Assembly (NCBI RefSeq): GCF_900115755.1 | Contig: NZ_FOXQ01000001.1 | Location: forward strand, 434,001 to 498,000 | DNA: 64,000 nt | Direction of reading: 5' to 3' | Source: Parafilimonas terrae | GTDB taxonomy: Bacteria; Bacteroidota; Bacteroidia; Chitinophagales; Chitinophagaceae | Shown here: in pieces, positions 61,997 through 64,000 of the stretch | Layout: every line of letters begins with the position of its first letter | Position numbering within the stretch: the stretch's first letter is position 1 | Translations under genes and position numbers: made by a program | Notes under the pieces: generated by a model | The model's database searches: none | What the model saw: the letters and a program-made list of their open reading frames with translations, nothing else | Told to the model about the DNA's origin: nothing

Positions 61997-61999
61997 TAT

Positions 62000-62356
62000 A
62001 TGAAAACATTAACCAAGGCCGAAGAACAGGTTATGCAGGCGCTCTGGAAAATTGATAAAGGTTTTTTAAAAGATATAGTAGAATCCATGCCTAACCCAAA
62101 ACCCCATCCCAATACGGTGGCTACGCTTTTGAAAATATTGATTGAAAAAAAATTTGTAGTTACAGAAACCTTCGGCAGGATGAATGAATATTCGCCCGCT
62201 GTATCCAAACAGGCCTATTCAAAAAACACTATGAGCAGTTTGGTGAAAGGATATTTTGGCGGCTCATTCAGCAAAGCCGTTTCCTTCCTGGTAGAAGAAA
62301 ACAAATTAAGCGTGGAAGATCTTGAACTATTGCTTCAACAATTAAAAAAGAAATAA
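62000..62356 (+). CDS. BlaI/MecI-family transcriptional repressor
   Basis: A 118-residue winged-helix repressor. Residues 1-75 carry the family pattern (LTKAEEQVMQALWKIDKGFL, PHPNTVATLLKILIEKKFV, GRMNEYSPAVSKQAYSK); residues 80-118 are the dimerisation helices (LVKGYFGGSFSKAVSFLVEE, LSVEDLELLLQQLKKK). In classical systems a partner BlaR1-type protease triggers its cleavage and so derepression. Its ATG follows directly on the palindromes, which it probably binds, giving autorepression. The next gene starts two bases after the stop. Confidence 0.95.
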   Translation: MKTLTKAEEQVMQALWKIDKGFLKDIVESMPNPKPHPNTVATLLKILIEKKFVVTETFGRMNEYSPAVSKQAYSKNTMSSLVKGYFGGSFSKAVSFLVEENKLSVEDLELLLQQLKKK

Positions 62357-62357
62357 T

Positions 62358-64000
62358 ATGCTGCAGCAACTAAGTATTTACCTCTTGAAGGTAACCAGCA
62401 TTAGCGGGCTTCTTTTTTTATACTATCACATTGCGCTGCGCAATAAACGCTTTCATTATTATAACCGTTTTTATCTTTTAATGGCAGTTGCCATAAGCAT
62501 TGTTTTGCCCTTGCTAAAGCTGGAATGGTTTACTTTTTTCAGCGACTCTGATCAAACTATTCATCTCTATAAAATTATTTATGGCAGCGGTGAACATGAA
62601 GTTATGGTAACCGGCAAGACCGGTATTAACTGGGAACAACTTACAATATATGCTATGGTAGCAACAGGCCTTGTTTTACTTGCCGTTTTATGCAGCCGCA
62701 TAATAAAAATCAAGCTGCTGAAGAAAAACTATCCTGTACAGCAGTTTACAGATTTTGATTTCATAAATACCGATATTTCATCAGCACCGTTCTCTTTTCT
62801 TAAAGATATTTTCTGGAGAAATGATATAAGCCTGGAAGAAGAAACCGGCAAACAAATACTGCAGCATGAGATTACACATATCAGGCAAAAACATTCGTGG
62901 GATAAGCTGTTTATGCAACTGATAATGTGTTTTTATTGGATGAACCCCTTTTTTCACCTTATAAAAAAAGAACTGTATTTAATACATGAATTTATTGCCG
63001 ATGAAGAAGCTGTAAAACATGCAGATGCAGACGCTTTTGCCAAAATGTTATTAACTGCCCAGTTTGGAAAATTCAATTTTTTACCTGCACAATCTATTTT
63101 TTATTCATCTATTAAAAGACGATTAACAATGCTTACCATTTCAAAGAAACCCCAATTTAGTTATGCAAGAAGATTAATGATTTTACCATTAATCACAGCC
63201 CTCGTTTGCCTGTTTGCTTTTACCGTAAAAACAAGAAATGCAGGCAACGCCATCCCGGTGTTGGCAAAACCTTTTGTATTGGTTGTTGATGCAGGGCATG
63301 GCGGAGCAGATAAAGGCGCATCAGCAAATGGTATGTATGAAAAAGATGCCACTTTAAAAATTGCACAAAAAATAAAAGAGCTTTCATCTCAATATAACAT
63401 TGATGTAATACTTACCCGCAACAGCGATGTATATATGAACCCACGTGAAAAGTCAGATTTTGCGAATACACAAAATGCAAATGCGTTTATTTCGATTCAT
63501 GTAAACACTAATGATAAAGAACATCCAAAAGAATCAGGTTTTGAAGTATTGCTTTCTTCGAAGTCTGATGAAAAGTTTGCTACCCAAAACAAAGTGCTGG
63601 GTTCTGCTATTCTTCAAAATATAAGCAGGGATTTTACCGCAGCGCCATCTTTACAAACACGCAGTACCGGCATATGGGTATTAAAGAACAGTAACATTCC
63701 TTCAGTTTTAATTGAATGCGGCTACATAACCAACAAAGAAGATGCAGCCAATTTAAAAGACGATGCAAAGATTGAATTGATAGCGAAAAATATTCTCGAA
63801 GGAATAGCAGCTTATGCAAACCACGCAGCAACCAGTATAAGGGATACCATACCTGCAAACATACTTAATGTTACTGCCGACAAACAACCATTATATGTTG
63901 TAAACGGGAAGCCATCTTCTGAAGCAGAAATCAAATTAATTAATGAAGCAGATATTGAGCGTATTGATGTTTTAAAAGATTCTGCATCCCGAGTAATCTA
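62358..64000 (+). CDS. BlaR1-like M56 protease fused to N-acetylmuramoyl-L-alanine amidase, plus plug-like end (partial)
   Basis: Open to the window edge, 547 codons seen. Residues 1-290 are BlaR1/MecR1-like: four helices (about 5-24, 36-55, 95-113, 274-291) and a gluzincin site HEITH (H170-H174) with HEFIADEEAV supplying E211. In BlaR1 the part after helix 4 is an extracytoplasmic penicillin-binding sensor; here it is an Amidase_3 domain (about 305-490) with all four active-site residues: H314 in VVDAGHGG, E328 in GMYEKDAT, H381 in FISIHVNT and E453 in VLIECGYITN. From residue 511, PLYVVNGKPSSEAEIKLI and ERIDVLKDSASRVI resemble the TonB plug in the SusC of this window (PLYVVDGVPT, LQVLKDAGAASIYG). 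Stop lies outside the window. It is coupled to the BlaI-type repressor. Confidence 0.88.
   Translation, partial: MLQQLSIYLLKVTSISGLLFLYYHIALRNKRFHYYNRFYLLMAVAISIVLPLLKLEWFTFFSDSDQTIHLYKIIYGSGEHEVMVTGKTGINWEQLTIYAMVATGLVLLAVLCSRIIKIKLLKKNYPVQQFTDFDFINTDISSAPFSFLKDIFWRNDISLEEETGKQILQHEITHIRQKHSWDKLFMQLIMCFYWMNPFFHLIKKELYLIHEFIADEEAVKHADADAFAKMLLTAQFGKFNFLPAQSIFYSSIKRRLTMLTISKKPQFSYARRLMILPLITALVCLFAFTVKTRNAGNAIPVLAKPFVLVVDAGHGGADKGASANGMYEKDATLKIAQKIKELSSQYNIDVILTRNSDVYMNPREKSDFANTQNANAFISIHVNTNDKEHPKESGFEVLLSSKSDEKFATQNKVLGSAILQNISRDFTAAPSLQTRSTGIWVLKNSNIPSVLIECGYITNKEDAANLKDDAKIELIAKNILEGIAAYANHAATSIRDTIPANILNVTADKQPLYVVNGKPSSEAEIKLINEADIERIDVLKDSASRVI

Overview
The window comes from a Bacteroidota chromosome, most likely family Chitinophagaceae. 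The signs are an A+T-rich genome, SusC/SusD and Oar-like TonB receptors, a TssD/VgrG/Rhs set of the Bacteroidota type VI secretion kind, PSCyt/DUF1501 cytochrome genes, VCBS/ASPIC proteins, and promoters fitting the Bacteroidota consensus TTTG-N19-21-TAnnTTTG. No rRNA, tRNA, CRISPR array, transposase or prophage was found.

Layout. Positions 1-4.7 kb (minus strand) hold a cut-off Bax inhibitor-1 family protein, a secreted GH92 glycosidase, a membrane protein with a histidine-kinase dimerisation helix but no ATPase domain, a small membrane protein and a low-molecular-weight tyrosine phosphatase. Positions 4.8-5.8 kb look empty but hold three tiny ORFs separated by strong hairpins; the first has a promoter and an attenuator-like pair of competing hairpins. 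Positions 6.1-14.25 kb are a compact type VI secretion effector island: TssD, VgrG, an unknown linker protein, a PAAR-like/Rhs protein with a putative ADP-ribosyltransferase tip, and a candidate immunity gene. Positions 14.4-35.9 kb are mostly core genes: an Oar-like receptor, an LpxH-like phosphatase, a glycosyltransferase, GlmS, GNAT, a VOC gene broken by one nonsense codon, a dipeptide epimerase, a PIN toxin pair, topoisomerase IV B, PurL, HldD, PyrD, AAG, EI24 and an RsmI-like methylase.

Positions 35.9-46.6 kb form one long minus-strand SusC-SusD-VCBS/ASPIC-DUF1573-cytochrome/VCBS locus, with a strong hairpin after susD. After MiaA, IspH and an HD hydrolase, 50-57.7 kb carries a plus-strand group of envelope proteins: PSCyt1/PSCyt2/PSD1, DUF1501, a Tat-exported beta-propeller and a membrane cytochrome with leucine-rich-like repeats. 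FtsE and another VCBS lipoprotein follow.

The most unusual item is at the right edge (61.94-64.0 kb). A BlaI-type repressor sits behind three stacked palindromes and is followed by a BlaR1-like M56 membrane protease. Its extracytoplasmic part is not a penicillin-binding sensor but a zinc amidase domain with all expected catalytic residues, followed by a piece resembling a TonB-receptor plug. It could be a peptidoglycan-responsive analogue of BlaR1-BlaI.

The window also contains many short repeats (7-mers, 8-mers, a 135-bp tandem duplication and inverted repeats), some inside or touching coding sequence in pyrD, aag and a small membrane gene.
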